Shown here: positions 17,245 to 26,347 of the stretch, piece by piece
How positions within the stretch are numbered: the first letter of the stretch is position 1
How the letters are laid out: the number at the start of each line of letters is the position of its first letter
Assembly: GCF_023155745.1 (NCBI RefSeq)
Contig: NZ_JAKNUS010000006.1
Span: forward strand, 62,001-126,000
Reading direction: 5' to 3'
From: Microbacterium kunmingense
GTDB taxonomy: Bacteria; Actinomycetota; Actinomycetes; Actinomycetales; Microbacteriaceae
Length of the DNA: 64,000 nucleotides
The notes under the pieces: model-generated
Database searches by the model: none
What the model saw: only the letters and a program-made list of their open reading frames with translations
What the model was told of the DNA's origin: nothing
Program-made: the position numbers and the translations under genes

Positions 17245-17789
17245 GCCGGCTCGCTACGCTCGCGCCCACGACCACCGCTTCGAGCCCCCGTGCGGGGGCG
17301 ACGCCGCAGAAGACACCCGTGTTCATCGGATTGCTGCCCTTCGCGGGGGTGATCCTGTTCGTCATCGCCGAGATCGTGGGATTCGTCGTCACCGGCGGTG
17401 CGGATGCGCTGCGGTGGACGACGATGAACGCCGTCCTCTTCCTCATCGGTTCGTCGAGCGTCGGCAACGGCATCGCCCACCTGTTCTTCGGGCCGGTGAT
17501 CGCCCGATCCATCGGCTGGGAGCCCGGGCCCTTCCAGTTCGAAGTGGGGGCCGCCAATCTGGGCATCGGCGTCGCGGCGATCGTGGCGGCCGCGGCGTTC
17601 GATACCGATGCGTGGCTCGCGCCCATCCTCGCCGCGCTCATCTTCCTCGTCCTCGCCGGCATCGGACACATCCGAGCGATCGTGGTCGAGCGCAACCTCT
17701 CGATCAACAACGAGGGCCCCATCCTGGTGCTCGACTTCGTCATCCCGGCCGTCACCCTGGCGCTGTGGATCTGGCTTACCGTGTCGTAA
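17241..17789 (+). CDS. Small multi-pass membrane protein (possibly DUF6790)
   Basis: A 182-residue protein with about four hydrophobic segments: FIGLLPFAGVILFVIAEIVG, a middle pair, and a C-terminal segment ending in LWIWLTVS. The GTG at 17241 overlaps the preceding stop by 4 nt and is chosen for that reason; a GTG at 17319 would start right at the first membrane segment. PVFIGL, SSVGNGIAHLFFG and EVGAANLGIG resemble the DUF6790 family. The function is unknown. Confidence 0.6.
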   Translation: MSRLATLAPTTTASSPRAGATPQKTPVFIGLLPFAGVILFVIAEIVGFVVTGGADALRWTTMNAVLFLIGSSSVGNGIAHLFFGPVIARSIGWEPGPFQFEVGAANLGIGVAAIVAAAAFDTDAWLAPILAALIFLVLAGIGHIRAIVVERNLSINNEGPILVLDFVIPAVTLALWIWLTVS

Positions 17790-17805
17790 GGGCCTGCGCG
17801 GGCGT

Positions 17806-18963
17806 CTAAATAGTGGTCGCGGCCAGTGCCAGTACCGCCCCGCCGACGATGAGCGGTGCGCTGACCAGTCCGAGGACCGCATAGCGCCCCCACGACAGCG
17901 TCACCCCCGCCGCGACGATCCGGGCGTGCCACAGCAGGGTCGCCAGCGACGCCCAGGGGGTGATGAGGGGGCCGGCGTTCACGCCGATCAACAGGGCGGC
18001 GAGGCGCACCGGATCGTCGGAGGCGGATTCGAGCAGCAGGTAGGCGGGGAGGTTGTTGGCGAGATTCGCCGCCACGGCTCCGGTCCCGGCGATCCCGGCC
18101 AGTGACAGCGCCGAGTCGCCGGGGCCGATGAGCGCCTCAAGCGGCTCGAGCGCTCCGAGCGCCTCCAGCGCTGCGACCGCGACGAACAGGCCGGAGACGA
18201 AGACCAGCAGCGACCACGGCACGAGCGAGATCTGCAACCGCCGGGGCGACCGCCAGGCGAAAAGCGCCACCAGCGCGAGGGCGGCCACGCTCGCTGGCAT
18301 CCAGGGCGGGATGCCGCTGACGAGGAACGGCAGCAGCACGATGACGATGATCGCCGCCACCCGGAGTTGCACGCGATCGGTGACCACCGGTGGCGTCGAG
18401 GCATCATGGCGCCCACGGAGTCGTCGACGGAACACGAGGAAGAGCAGCGCCACCGAGAGGGCGATCGACACGAGCGCCGCCGGCCACAACAGGCTTACGA
18501 AGCCCAGGATGTCGCCGCCGGAGATCCCGTCGACCGCGAGCAGGTTCGTGAGGTTGGAGATCGGCAGGAGCAGCGACGCGGTGTTGGCCAGCCACACCGT
18601 CGCCACCGCGAAGGGGAGCGGGTCGAGGCGATGCGAACGCGCGACCGCGAGGATGACCGGCGTCAGCAGCACTGCGGTGGTGTCGAGGGAGAGGAAGACC
18701 GTGACTGCGGTCGCGAGGCTCACCACCAGCATCCACAGCAGCAGGGTGCTGCCCCGGGCGAGCCGGGAGAGCGCGCCGGCGGCGACATCGAAGACCCCGG
18801 CTGTCGCGGCGAGCTCGGCCACCACGGTGATGGCCACGACGAAGAGCAGGATGCTCCAGACCCGGTCGCCGACGGCGAGAAGATCGGATGCCGGGAGGAC
18901 ACCGGTCACCAGCGCCACCGCACCCGCGGCGAGGAGCCCGAGTCCCAGCATCCAGGTCTTCAC
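17806..18963 (-). CDS. ArsB/SLC13-type anion transporter
   Basis: About 385 residues with roughly ten to eleven membrane segments and the internal-repeat layout of the ArsB/NhaD/CitM (ion transporter) superfamily. SLDTTAVLLTPVILAVAR and NTASLLLPISNLTNLLAV form the first hairpin region. ANLANNLPAYLLLESA and GVNAGPLITPWASLATLLW form the second, with the Asn-rich pore motifs. The open frame runs on to 19419, but the hydrophobic protein begins at the GTG at 18963. No arsR or arsC is nearby, so the substrate (arsenite, dicarboxylate or other) is undetermined. It faces the DUF6790-like gene and diverges from thrS. Confidence 0.75.
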   Translation of the reverse strand: MKTWMLGLGLLAAGAVALVTGVLPASDLLAVGDRVWSILLFVVAITVVAELAATAGVFDVAAGALSRLARGSTLLLWMLVVSLATAVTVFLSLDTTAVLLTPVILAVARSHRLDPLPFAVATVWLANTASLLLPISNLTNLLAVDGISGGDILGFVSLLWPAALVSIALSVALLFLVFRRRLRGRHDASTPPVVTDRVQLRVAAIIVIVLLPFLVSGIPPWMPASVAALALVALFAWRSPRRLQISLVPWSLLVFVSGLFVAVAALEALGALEPLEALIGPGDSALSLAGIAGTGAVAANLANNLPAYLLLESASDDPVRLAALLIGVNAGPLITPWASLATLLWHARIVAAGVTLSWGRYAVLGLVSAPLIVGGAVLALAATTI

Positions 18964-19004
18964 TGCACCATCATGGTGCCCCGATCCGCGCCCACCGACC
19001 TGAC

Positions 19005-19010
19005 TAGACT
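19005..19010 (+). promoter_or_regulatory. Candidate -10 upstream of thrS leader ORF
   Basis: TAGACT ends 6 nt before an ATG at 19017, the start of a 21-codon ORF. Transcription would start at that ATG, about 140 nt before thrS. Confidence 0.45.
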
Positions 19011-19016
19011 GTCGGC

Positions 19017-19082
19017 ATGGAATCCCGGCCCAGCATCGCGGCTCTCGCCGCCCTGGTCGGCACGCGAACGCTCGACGCCTGA
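19017..19082 (+). CDS. Possible 21-aa leader peptide before thrS
   Basis: An ATG-to-TGA ORF of 21 codons, MESRPSIAALAAL... ending GTRTLDA, lies between a -10 element and thrS. It has two ACG threonine codons close to its end, followed by GC-rich sequence able to pair (GGGCGC...GCGCCC near 19090-19106). This could be an attenuator leader peptide or a chance ORF. The Thr content is low for classical attenuation. Confidence 0.3.
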   Translation: MESRPSIAALAALVGTRTLDA

Positions 19083-19156
19083 GCGGGCGGGGCGCCCGTG
19101 CGCCCGAAGCTGAGAACGTGACCGACCACCCGTGACCGAGACCCAGGAGTACTTCC

Positions 19157-21163
19157 GTGACTGACGCCCTCTCGTCGGACGAATCCGCCCGCGCCGACGG
19201 CTTCGCGCTGTTCCCCGACAAATCCGTGATCGCCATGCGCGTGAACGGCGAACCGCGCGACCTCGCCACCCTCGTCGCCGATGGCGACGACGTCGAACCC
19301 ATCACCATCGACAGCCCCGAGGGCCTGTCGATCCTGCGGCACTCGACGGCACATGTGCTGGCGCAGGCCGTGCAGCGCATCGTTCCGCAGGCGAACCTCG
19401 GGATCGGGCCTCCCATCACCGACGGGTTCTACTACGACTTCGGCGTGGCGCAGCCCTTCACCCCCGAAGACCTGAAGGCCATCGAGAAGGAGATGCAGCG
19501 CATCATCCGCGAAGGTCAGCGATTCGTCCGCCGCGTCGTCACCGACGAGGAGGCGCGGGTCGAGCTCGCGTCCGAGCCGTTCAAGCTCGAGCTCATCGGG
19601 CTCAAGGGCGGCGCCGACAAGACCGAGGGCGCATCGGTCGAGGTGGGAGCCGGCGAGCTCACCATCTACGACAACGTCGATCGCGACGGGGAGACCGTGT
19701 GGAAGGACCTCTGCCGCGGACCCCACGTGCCCAACACCCGGACGATCGGCAACGGCTGGGCCCTGCAGCGGGTCGCCGGCGCCTACTGGCGGGGAAGCGA
19801 GAAGAACCCTCAGCTGCAGCGGATCTACGGCACCGCCTGGGCGTCGAAGGACGACCTGCGGGCCTACCAGCACCGCCTCGAGGAGGCTGCCAAGCGCGAC
19901 CACCGCAAGCTCGGCCGCGAGCTGGACCTGTTCTCCTTCCCCGAGGAGATCGGGTCGGGACTGTCGGTGTGGCACCCCCGCGGCGGAATCGTGCGCGGCG
20001 AGATGGAGCAGCACGCCCGTCGACGTCACATCGACGGCGGCTACACCTACGTCTACACCCCTCACATCTCCAAGGAGGACCTCTTCCTCCAGTCCAATCA
20101 CCTGGTGACCTACCGGGAGGGGATGTTCCCGCCGATCACCCTGGACGAGGAGCGGGACGCCGAGGGGGTCGTCACCAAGGCGGGGCAGGACTACTACCTC
20201 AAGCCCATGAACTGCCCGATGCACATCCTGATCTTCAAGGAGCGCGCGCGCAGCTATCGCGACCTGCCGATGCGTCTCGCCGAGAACGGGACCGTGTACC
20301 GCAACGAGCTCTCGGGGGCGCTTCACGGACTGACCCGCGTGCGCGGATTCACCCAGGACGACTCGCACCTGTTCGTCACGCCCGAGCAGCTGGAGGGGGA
20401 GGCCACCCGCGTCCTGGAGTTCGTCATCTCGATGCTGCGCGACTTCGGTCTCGACGACTTCGAGCTCGAGCTGTCGATGCGCGACGACGAGAAGGAGAAG
20501 TGGATCGGCTCCGACGAGTTCTGGGAGTACTCCACCGATGCCCTTCGCAACGTCGCGGTCGCCAGTGGACTGAAGCTCACCGAGGTCCCCGGTGAAGCGG
20601 CGTTCTACGGACCGAAGATCGACCTGAAGACCCGCGACGCCATCGGCCGCACCTGGCAGCTCTCAACCGTCCAGGTCGATCCCAACCTTCCGGAGCGGTT
20701 CGAGCTCGAATACACCGACCGGGACGGGCAGAAGAAGCGCCCGATCATGATCCACCGCGCGCTCTTCGGATCCATCGAGCGGTTCTTCGCCATCCTCCTG
20801 GAGCACTACGCCGGGGCCTTCCCGGTGTGGCTCTCGCCCGTGCAGGTCATCGGGGTGCCTGTGGCGGAGGAGTACGCCGACTACCTGGACGGGATCGTCG
20901 GCCGGTTGCGTGCCGAGGGCGTGCGCGCGGAGGTCGACCACAGCGACGACCGCATGCAGAAGAAGATCCGCACCCACACCACGCAGAAGGTGCCGCTGAT
21001 CCTCATCGCCGGCGAGCAGGACCGGTCGGCGGGCACGGTGTCGTTCCGGTTCCGTGACGGCACCCAGGAGAACGGGATCGCCGTGGATGACGCGGTCCGG
21101 CGCATCCGCGCCGCCGTCGACGGCCACCTGCTGGTGAACACCGCCGAGGACTTCCGTGTCTGA
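19157..21163 (+). CDS. thrS: Threonine-tRNA ligase
   Basis: A 668-residue class II aminoacyl-tRNA synthetase that charges tRNA-Thr. Residues ~1-70 are TGS-like, followed by the second additional (editing) domain with [11 protein letters not shown] near 72. The catalytic core has [11 protein letters not shown] (zinc Cys), motif 2 [18 protein letters not shown], and motif 3 in [18 protein letters not shown]. The C-terminal anticodon-binding domain follows. It starts at GTG 19157. The HIT gene overlaps its end by 8 nt. Length and motifs are normal. Confidence 0.97.
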   Translation: MTDALSSDESARADGFALFPDKSVIAMRVNGEPRDLATLVADGDDVEPITIDSPEGLSILRHSTAHVLAQAVQRIVPQANLGIGPPITDGFYYDFGVAQPFTPEDLKAIEKEMQRIIREGQRFVRRVVTDEEARVELASEPFKLELIGLKGGADKTEGASVEVGAGELTIYDNVDRDGETVWKDLCRGPHVPNTRTIGNGWALQRVAGAYWRGSEKNPQLQRIYGTAWASKDDLRAYQHRLEEAAKRDHRKLGRELDLFSFPEEIGSGLSVWHPRGGIVRGEMEQHARRRHIDGGYTYVYTPHISKEDLFLQSNHLVTYREGMFPPITLDEERDAEGVVTKAGQDYYLKPMNCPMHILIFKERARSYRDLPMRLAENGTVYRNELSGALHGLTRVRGFTQDDSHLFVTPEQLEGEATRVLEFVISMLRDFGLDDFELELSMRDDEKEKWIGSDEFWEYSTDALRNVAVASGLKLTEVPGEAAFYGPKIDLKTRDAIGRTWQLSTVQVDPNLPERFELEYTDRDGQKKRPIMIHRALFGSIERFFAILLEHYAGAFPVWLSPVQVIGVPVAEEYADYLDGIVGRLRAEGVRAEVDHSDDRMQKKIRTHTTQKVPLILIAGEQDRSAGTVSFRFRDGTQENGIAVDDAVRRIRAAVDGHLLVNTAEDFRV

Positions 21164-21713
21164 CGCAGAGCTCCGCGGCGACGACGACCTCGTCGCCGCC
21201 GCGGAGCTCGCCGGCGTGCCGGACGAGTTCCAGCGGCTGTGGACGCCGCATCGGATGGCGTACATCCAGGCCGGCCCCGAGCCGCTGCGCGAGGTGTGCC
21301 CCTTCGACGAAGCCCCGCAGAAGTCCGATGAGGATGGCCTCATCGTCTTCCGCGGGGAGACGTCGTATGTGCTGCTGAACCTCTTCCCCTACAACTCCGG
21401 TCATCTCCTCGTCTGCCCCTACCGGCACATCGGCATGTACGACGAGGCGACGCCGGAAGAGGTCGCCGAGATCGGCGCTCTCACTCAGACCGCGATGCGG
21501 GTGCTCCGACAGGTCTCGCGCTGCGATGGATTCAACATCGGCATGAATCAGGGCGCCGTCGCCGGCGCCGGGGTCGCCGCGCACCTTCACCAGCACATCG
21601 TGCCGCGATGGGCCACCGACGCGAACTTCTTCCCGATCATCGCCAAGACCAAGGCGCTGCCGCAGCTGCTGGGCGATGTGCGTGCCGCCATCGCCGAGGC
21701 CTGGCCCGCCTGA
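21156..21713 (+). CDS. HIT-family protein, Ap4A-phosphorylase-like
   Basis: A 185-residue histidine-triad nucleotide-binding protein. The triad [10 protein letters not shown] is near residue 147, preceded by [36 protein letters not shown] is the other family signature. It starts with GTG and overlaps thrS by 8 nt. The same thrS-HIT pairing occurs in Mycobacterium tuberculosis, where Rv2613c is an Ap4A phosphorylase. By that analogy it may clear Ap4A made by aminoacyl-tRNA synthetases. Substrate inferred. Confidence 0.85.
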   Translation: MSDAELRGDDDLVAAAELAGVPDEFQRLWTPHRMAYIQAGPEPLREVCPFDEAPQKSDEDGLIVFRGETSYVLLNLFPYNSGHLLVCPYRHIGMYDEATPEEVAEIGALTQTAMRVLRQVSRCDGFNIGMNQGAVAGAGVAAHLHQHIVPRWATDANFFPIIAKTKALPQLLGDVRAAIAEAWPA

Positions 21714-21765
21714 TACCGCTGACCCGGGGTGTGGACAACCCCCGGCGCACCGCTGCGCGGACCGA

Positions 21766-21771
21766 TACGGT
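21766..21771 (+). promoter_or_regulatory. Candidate -10, lipoprotein gene
   Basis: TACGGT ends 7 nt before the ATG at 21779, compatible with a leaderless transcript. Confidence 0.35.
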
Positions 21772-21778
21772 GGCGGGC

Positions 21779-22369
21779 ATGCCTTCACGCTCGACCGCCG
21801 CAGCCGCTTCCCTCGTCGTCGTCGCCCTGAGCCTCGCCGGCTGCTCCTTCTCCATCCCCGTCGAGGTCGAAGCGTCGTCGAGCCCCACGGCCTCCTCGTC
21901 GGCTGCCACGCCGTCGCCGACCGACGTCGACGACGGCGACGCCGACGACCCGATGGCCGACGCCCTCGCCGAGCGCGACCAGTTCCTCGCCGACCAGCAG
22001 CTTCCTCTCGACGGCTCGCCGCTCGTGGCGGTGACCCCCGCCCAGCAGGAGTTCATCGCGCAGCAGCGCGCCTTCATCGAGTCGCAGGGCGGCACCTGGG
22101 ACGCCCAGACCGAGAGCATCTCGCTGGCGCTCGCCGCGGACGCGTGCGAGACGGCGATCCTGAACTACCACGAGGTCGACGCGCCCCTCCTTCAGGCGCA
22201 CGTCGCCTCGTCGCCGGTCTTCGCCCAGCTCATCCCCGCCGACTTCCCCGAGGATCAGCGGGCGGCCGCAGAGCGCAACGTCGCGAGCGTCATGGTCTTC
22301 GGCGCGGGATTCCTCTGCCCCGAGGACGGACCGCAGTGGGAGGCCGCCTTCACCGAGGTCTACGGCTGA
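21779..22369 (+). CDS. Putative lipoprotein of unknown function
   Basis: A 196-residue secreted protein. A basic/hydrophobic signal of about 23 residues ends in the lipobox LAGC, predicting acylation and anchoring on the outer membrane face. An S/T/A/P- and D-rich linker follows (about 30-60), then a helical domain with a conserved-looking pair of cysteines in DACETAILNYHEVD and GFLCPEDG that may form a disulfide. I do not recognise a family beyond small actinobacterial lipoproteins. The open frame extends upstream into the HIT gene, but the lipoprotein signal fixes the start. Confidence 0.7.
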   Translation: MPSRSTAAAASLVVVALSLAGCSFSIPVEVEASSSPTASSSAATPSPTDVDDGDADDPMADALAERDQFLADQQLPLDGSPLVAVTPAQQEFIAQQRAFIESQGGTWDAQTESISLALAADACETAILNYHEVDAPLLQAHVASSPVFAQLIPADFPEDQRAAAERNVASVMVFGAGFLCPEDGPQWEAAFTEVYG

Positions 22370-22387
22370 GCCGCACGCCTCCGGGGT

Positions 22388-23239
22388 TCAGCGCACCTGC
22401 GCGACCGGGAACTGCATCCGCGGGTGGGCGTAGAACTCCTGCGCCTCGATGAGCTGCAGCTCGCGCTGCCCCGACTCGAGGGTGAGGGCGAGGAGGTCGA
22501 ACACGCTCGACACGGTGCGTGCCAGCGCCTCGGCGGCGCTGCGGGTGCGGAGGTAATGCGCGGTGAAGAGTGCGGCGGTGACGTCTCCCGAGCCGTTGGC
22601 CTTCATCGGCAGCTGGGGTGTCTGCACGATCCAGGCTCCGGCGTCGTCGACCGCCAGCATCTCCAGGGTGCCCTCCTCGCGCTCGGGTCGCTCGACGCTG
22701 GTCACCAGCACCGTGCGGGGTCCCATCGCGCGTGCCGCGTCGACCGATTCCAGCGTGGACTCCAGCGAGAGCGGCTCGGTGTCGGTGAGGAAGCCGAGCT
22801 CGAACTGGTTCGGGGTGATGATGTCGGCCACGGGGACGACCCGCTCCCGCAACAGCACGGGAATGGCGGGGGCCACGAAGCATCCGGATCTGGCGTTCCC
22901 CATCACCGGGTCGCACGCGTAGAGCGCGGCGGGGTTCGCCGCTTTCACGCGGCGCACCGCATCGACGATCACATCGCCGATCCCCTCACTGCCCTGGTAG
23001 CCGGACAGGACCGCGTCGATCTGGCCGAACACGCCGCGTTCCTCGACGCCGGTGAGGACCTCGGCGACATCGGTGGGTGGGATGAGCGGGCCGCGCCACG
23101 CGCCGTAGCCGGTGTGGTTGGAGAAATTCACGGTGTAGACCGGGAGCACCTCGACGCCGATGCGTTGCAGCGGGAAGACCGCCGCGGAGTTGCCGACGTG
23201 GCCGTGAGCGACGGCCGACTGGATCGAGAGAATCTTCAC
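22388..23239 (-). CDS. pdxY: Pyridoxal kinase
   Basis: A 283-residue ribokinase-family kinase that phosphorylates pyridoxal in the B6 salvage pathway. It starts VKILSIQSAVAHGHVGNSA, the PdxY N-terminal signature. CDPVMGN is the phosphate/metal region, and MKANGSGDVTAALF holds the GSGD anion hole and catalytic Asp. The start is GTG 23239, with the frame extending upstream only artefactually. It lies 7 nt after the pdxR-like gene on the same strand, so salvage kinase and regulator are co-transcribed. Confidence 0.92.
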   Translation of the reverse strand: MKILSIQSAVAHGHVGNSAAVFPLQRIGVEVLPVYTVNFSNHTGYGAWRGPLIPPTDVAEVLTGVEERGVFGQIDAVLSGYQGSEGIGDVIVDAVRRVKAANPAALYACDPVMGNARSGCFVAPAIPVLLRERVVPVADIITPNQFELGFLTDTEPLSLESTLESVDAARAMGPRTVLVTSVERPEREEGTLEMLAVDDAGAWIVQTPQLPMKANGSGDVTAALFTAHYLRTRSAAEALARTVSSVFDLLALTLESGQRELQLIEAQEFYAHPRMQFPVAQVR

Positions 23240-23246
23240 GGGAGCA

Positions 23247-24587
23247 TCATCCTTCGGTGAGGGCGGCCGCGCGTGCGGCAGCGGACAGGTCGCGGGCGAA
23301 CGCCTGGGCATCGGCGTCGTCGAGATCATGGACGGTGAGGCGGAGGTGCGTGCTCGGCTCGTCGGCGCGGAGGGAGAACTCATCGCCGGTGCGCGCGAGC
23401 CACCCGCGGCGCATCAGCTGCGCCGATACGGCCCGCGCCGGAGCGCCGGCGTCGACCCACAGGTTCAGCCCGTCGCGCGCCGTGGCCTCCAGGCCCGCCT
23501 CGCGGAGCAGACCGGCGACCCGGGCGTTGCGCTCGGCGTAGTGAGCGGCGGCACGATCGATCGTCGCGCGCGCCGCCGGATCGGTCAGCTGTGCCAGCGC
23601 GAGACGCTGCAGAAGGTGACTGACCCAGGTCGTCCCCGGGCTCAGGCGCGTGGCCAGACGCTCGGCCGTGTCGGGGTCGGTGGCGGCGAGGGCGAGGCAC
23701 ATGTCAGGCCCCAGGAACTTCGACACCGATCTCACGAGCGCCCAGCGGCGATGCCCTCGCGGGATGAGCGAGAGATAGGGGCGCCGTGAGAGCAGCGAGT
23801 AGTGGTCGTCTTCGACGACCAGGACATACGGATGCTGGGCCAGAACGCCCCGCAGAGCCTCGGCGCGCTCCGCGGTCATGCCCGCCCCGGTCGGATTCTG
23901 GGCGCGCGGCGTGCAGACGATCGCCCGCGCTCCCGCGGCGAGCGCGGCGGACAGGCCCGCCACCGTCATCCCCTCGTCGTCGACGGGGACGGCGAGCGGC
24001 CGGTATCCGCCTACCCGCACCGTGTGGAGTGCGGAGAGGAAGCAGGGGTCTTCCAGGGCGACCGCGTCGTCGCGGGTGAGGGCCTGGGCGAGCAGGCGCT
24101 CGAGGGCGTCGACGGCGCCGTTGGTCACGGTGATGCGCATCTCGTCGGCGAGGACGTCGGGCGCGAACCACGCCGCCGCCCACGCCGCCAGCTCGGCGTC
24201 GACGACCGGCTCGCCGTAGAGCACCGGGCGCGACGCGATGCGGCCGAGGGCCGGAGCGAGCTCGGGGATGAGGGCGGGGTCGGGGTTGCCGGTGCCGACA
24301 TCGCGCAGCACGGTGTCGGGGGCGAAGCCCTCCTGGGCGACGGGCGCCCGGTCGGCGACCCGCGTTCCGCCCCGGCCGCGCGAGACGACGAGGGCCGCCT
24401 GCGCGAGCTGCCGATAGGCCGCCACGACGGTGTTGCGGTTCACGCCGAGGGCTGCGGCGAGATCCCGCACCGGGGGCAGACCGTCACCGGGGGAGAGAAC
24501 GCCCTCCTCGATCGAGGACCGGATGCTGCGGGCGATCTCGGCCGCAGTGGTGCCGCGGATCGCCTGCTGCAGGTCGGTTGTCGTCAT
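23247..24587 (-). CDS. pdxR: MocR/PdxR-type PLP-dependent GntR regulator
   Basis: A 446-residue MocR-family regulator with an N-terminal GntR winged helix (residues ~10-75, LPPVRDLAAALGVNRNTVVAAYRQL). A type-I aminotransferase-fold effector domain follows, with the PLP lysine in RSVSKFLGPDM. PdxR members sense PLP and control pdxST. This gene is divergent from pdxS with a 76-bp shared spacer and precedes pdxY, so PdxR is the natural reading. On its own strand TAGGCT lies 7 nt before the ATG. Confidence 0.88.
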   Translation of the reverse strand: MTTTDLQQAIRGTTAAEIARSIRSSIEEGVLSPGDGLPPVRDLAAALGVNRNTVVAAYRQLAQAALVVSRGRGGTRVADRAPVAQEGFAPDTVLRDVGTGNPDPALIPELAPALGRIASRPVLYGEPVVDAELAAWAAAWFAPDVLADEMRITVTNGAVDALERLLAQALTRDDAVALEDPCFLSALHTVRVGGYRPLAVPVDDEGMTVAGLSAALAAGARAIVCTPRAQNPTGAGMTAERAEALRGVLAQHPYVLVVEDDHYSLLSRRPYLSLIPRGHRRWALVRSVSKFLGPDMCLALAATDPDTAERLATRLSPGTTWVSHLLQRLALAQLTDPAARATIDRAAAHYAERNARVAGLLREAGLEATARDGLNLWVDAGAPARAVSAQLMRRGWLARTGDEFSLRADEPSTHLRLTVHDLDDADAQAFARDLSAAARAAALTEG

Positions 24588-24594
24588 CCTGATC

Positions 24595-24634
24595 AGCCTA
24601 CGCCGTAGGTCATGGTATTTTCTGGCCTAGGTCA
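24595..24634. promoter_or_regulatory. Candidate PdxR operator in the pdxR-pdxS spacer
   Basis: Two direct TAGGTCA copies (24606-24612 and 24628-24634) are exactly 22 bp apart, two helical turns. An inverted repeat CCTAC-GCC-GTAGG at 24597-24609 overlaps the first copy and the regulator's -10. Direct-plus-inverted repeats are the known style of PdxR sites; the exact sequence is read here, binding is inferred. Confidence 0.55.
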
Positions 24635-24663
24635 AAACTGCACCACGTCTGAAGGGACCCCCG

Positions 24664-25554
24664 ATGAGCACACCGACGACCGGATCCGACCGCGTCAAGC
24701 GCGGCCTGGCCGAGATGCTGAAGGGTGGCGTCATCATGGACGTCGTCACCGCGGAGCAGGCGCGGATCGCCGAGGACGCCGGCGCGGTCGCTGTGATGGC
24801 CCTGGAGCGGGTACCCGCCGACATCCGCGCGCAGGGGGGTGTGTCGCGCATGAGCGACCCCGACATGATCGACAGCATCATCGACGCGGTGTCGATCCCC
24901 GTCATGGCGAAGGCTCGGATCGGGCACTTCGTCGAGGCCCAGGTCCTGCAGGAGCTCGGCGTCGACTACATCGACGAGTCCGAGGTGCTCTCACCCGCGG
25001 ACTACGTCAACCACATCGACAAGTGGTCCTTCACCGTGCCCTTCGTGTGCGGCGCGACCAACCTCGGCGAGGCGCTGCGGCGCATCACGGAGGGTGCGGC
25101 GATGATCCGCTCGAAGGGCGAGGCCGGCACCGGGGACGTGTCGGAGGCGATGAAGCACATCCGCAAGATCCGCGGTGAGATCGCCGCGCTGACGGCGCTG
25201 TCGAAGGACGAGCTGTACGTCGCGGCGAAGGAGCTGCAGGCTCCGTACGAGCTGGTGGCCGAGGTCGCCGAGACCGGCGCTCTCCCGGTGGTGCTGTTCG
25301 TCGCCGGCGGCGTCGCGACGCCGGCCGACGCCGCGATGATGATGCAGCTGGGCGCCGACGGCGTGTTCGTCGGCTCGGGCATCTTCAAATCGGGGAACCC
25401 GGCTCAGCGCGCGGCGGCCATCGTCAAGGCCACGACGTTCCACGACGACCCGAAGGTCATCGCCGAGGTGTCCCGCGGTCTCGGTGAAGCCATGGTCGGC
25501 ATCAACGTCTCCGACCTGCCGGCTCCCCACCGCCTCGCCGAGCGTGGCTGGTAG
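24664..25554 (+). CDS. pdxS: Pyridoxal 5'-phosphate synthase, lyase subunit
   Basis: A 296-residue TIM-barrel synthase of the DXP-independent PLP pathway that uses ribose 5-phosphate, glyceraldehyde 3-phosphate and ammonia from PdxT. Conserved family stretches are [50 protein letters not shown] and [19 protein letters not shown]. Its 3' end overlaps the start of pdxT by 11 nt, which ties the subunits together. Likely controlled by the divergent PdxR-type regulator. Confidence 0.97.
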   Translation: MSTPTTGSDRVKRGLAEMLKGGVIMDVVTAEQARIAEDAGAVAVMALERVPADIRAQGGVSRMSDPDMIDSIIDAVSIPVMAKARIGHFVEAQVLQELGVDYIDESEVLSPADYVNHIDKWSFTVPFVCGATNLGEALRRITEGAAMIRSKGEAGTGDVSEAMKHIRKIRGEIAALTALSKDELYVAAKELQAPYELVAEVAETGALPVVLFVAGGVATPADAAMMMQLGADGVFVGSGIFKSGNPAQRAAAIVKATTFHDDPKVIAEVSRGLGEAMVGINVSDLPAPHRLAERGW

Positions 25555-26140
25555 GCCGCGGGTCGGCATCCTTTCCCTTCAGGGGGACGTGCGAGAGCAC
25601 GGCCGCGTGCTGTCGGAGCTCGGTGCCGAGGTGCTCCTCGTCCGAAGGCCCGCCGAGTTGGCGGGCGTGGACGGACTGGTGATCCCCGGTGGGGAGTCCA
25701 CCACGATCGACAAGCTCGCGCGGGCGTTCGGGATGCAGGAGCCCATCCGCCGGGTGATCGCAGGCGGGATGCCGGTCTTCGGCACGTGTGCGGGGCTCAT
25801 CCTCCTCGCCGATCGCCTGGAGGACGGGATCGCGGGCCAGCAGACCTTCGGCGGGCTCGACGTCACGGTGAAGCGGAACGCCTTCGGCGGGCAGGTCGAG
25901 TCTTTCGAGACCGAGATCGCCGTCGAAGGTTTCGCCGGCCCGCCGGTGCATGCGACGTTCATCCGAGCCCCTGCCGTGACCGAGGTCGGTCCGGGCGCCC
26001 GCGCGCTCGCCGCACTCGATGACGGTCGCGTCGTCGCCGTCGAGCAGGGCGTGCTGCTGGGGATCGCGTTCCACCCCGAGGTCTCGGGGGAGTCGAGGTT
26101 TCACCGCCGTTTCCTCGACCACGTCGCCGCGCGGGCCTGA
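25544..26140 (+). CDS. pdxT: Pyridoxal 5'-phosphate synthase, glutaminase subunit
   Basis: A 198-residue class I glutamine amidotransferase supplying ammonia to PdxS. It begins [19 protein letters not shown] at a GTG inside the pdxS end. The triad Cys is in [10 protein letters not shown], and the His-Glu pair is in [22 protein letters not shown] is the oxyanion region. Length is normal. The stop is followed by a palindromic repeat element and the convergent decarboxylase gene. Confidence 0.95.
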   Translation: MAGRPRVGILSLQGDVREHGRVLSELGAEVLLVRRPAELAGVDGLVIPGGESTTIDKLARAFGMQEPIRRVIAGGMPVFGTCAGLILLADRLEDGIAGQQTFGGLDVTVKRNAFGGQVESFETEIAVEGFAGPPVHATFIRAPAVTEVGPGARALAALDDGRVVAVEQGVLLGIAFHPEVSGESRFHRRFLDHVAARA

Positions 26141-26216
26141 CGCCCCGCCCTCGGCCTGCCCCGCTCCCGCGCTCCGCCACCCGCCCCGGCCCACCGCCCC
26201 GGCCCACCGCCTCCGG

Positions 26217-26283
26217 CGAGAATCCAACGGGGCGCCGAGAATGCGGGTGAACCCCGAATCCTCGGCGCGCCGTTGCACTCTCG
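26217..26283. repeat. Palindromic element R1, copy A
   Basis: A 67-bp imperfect palindrome with 23-bp arms 26217-26239 and 26261-26283 (20/23 paired) and a 21-nt loop. The core of the arms is CAACGGGGCGCCGAG and CTCGGCGCGCCGTTG. It matches copy B at 27750-27816 in length, orientation and about 54/67 positions. It lies in the 207-bp spacer between convergent pdxT and the decarboxylase gene and could also act as their terminator. Confidence 0.85.
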
Positions 26284-26337
26284 TGGGCGCGGAGGGGCGC
26301 GGGGACGCGGGAGGGCGCGGGGACGCGGGGAGAGCGC
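26284..26337. repeat. Short GC-rich tandem repeat
   Basis: Immediately beyond R1 copy A the motif GGGCGCGGGGACGCGG occurs twice in tandem with slight variation, followed by a degenerate partial copy. It ends just before the decarboxylase stop codon. No coding or regulatory role is visible. Confidence 0.6.
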
Positions 26338-26347
26338 GGGTGACGCG

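Noticed and set aside
19083..19156. A T-box riboswitch upstream of thrS
   Set aside because: No T-box core or Stem I motif is visible, and the distance between promoter and gene is too short for one. In actinobacteria T-boxes are mainly on ileS.
17806..19419. The full 537-residue minus-strand frame as the ArsB-like transporter
   Set aside because: The part beyond 18963 is Arg/Ser-rich, overlaps the thrS start, and has no hydrophobic segments. The transporter begins at the GTG at 18963.
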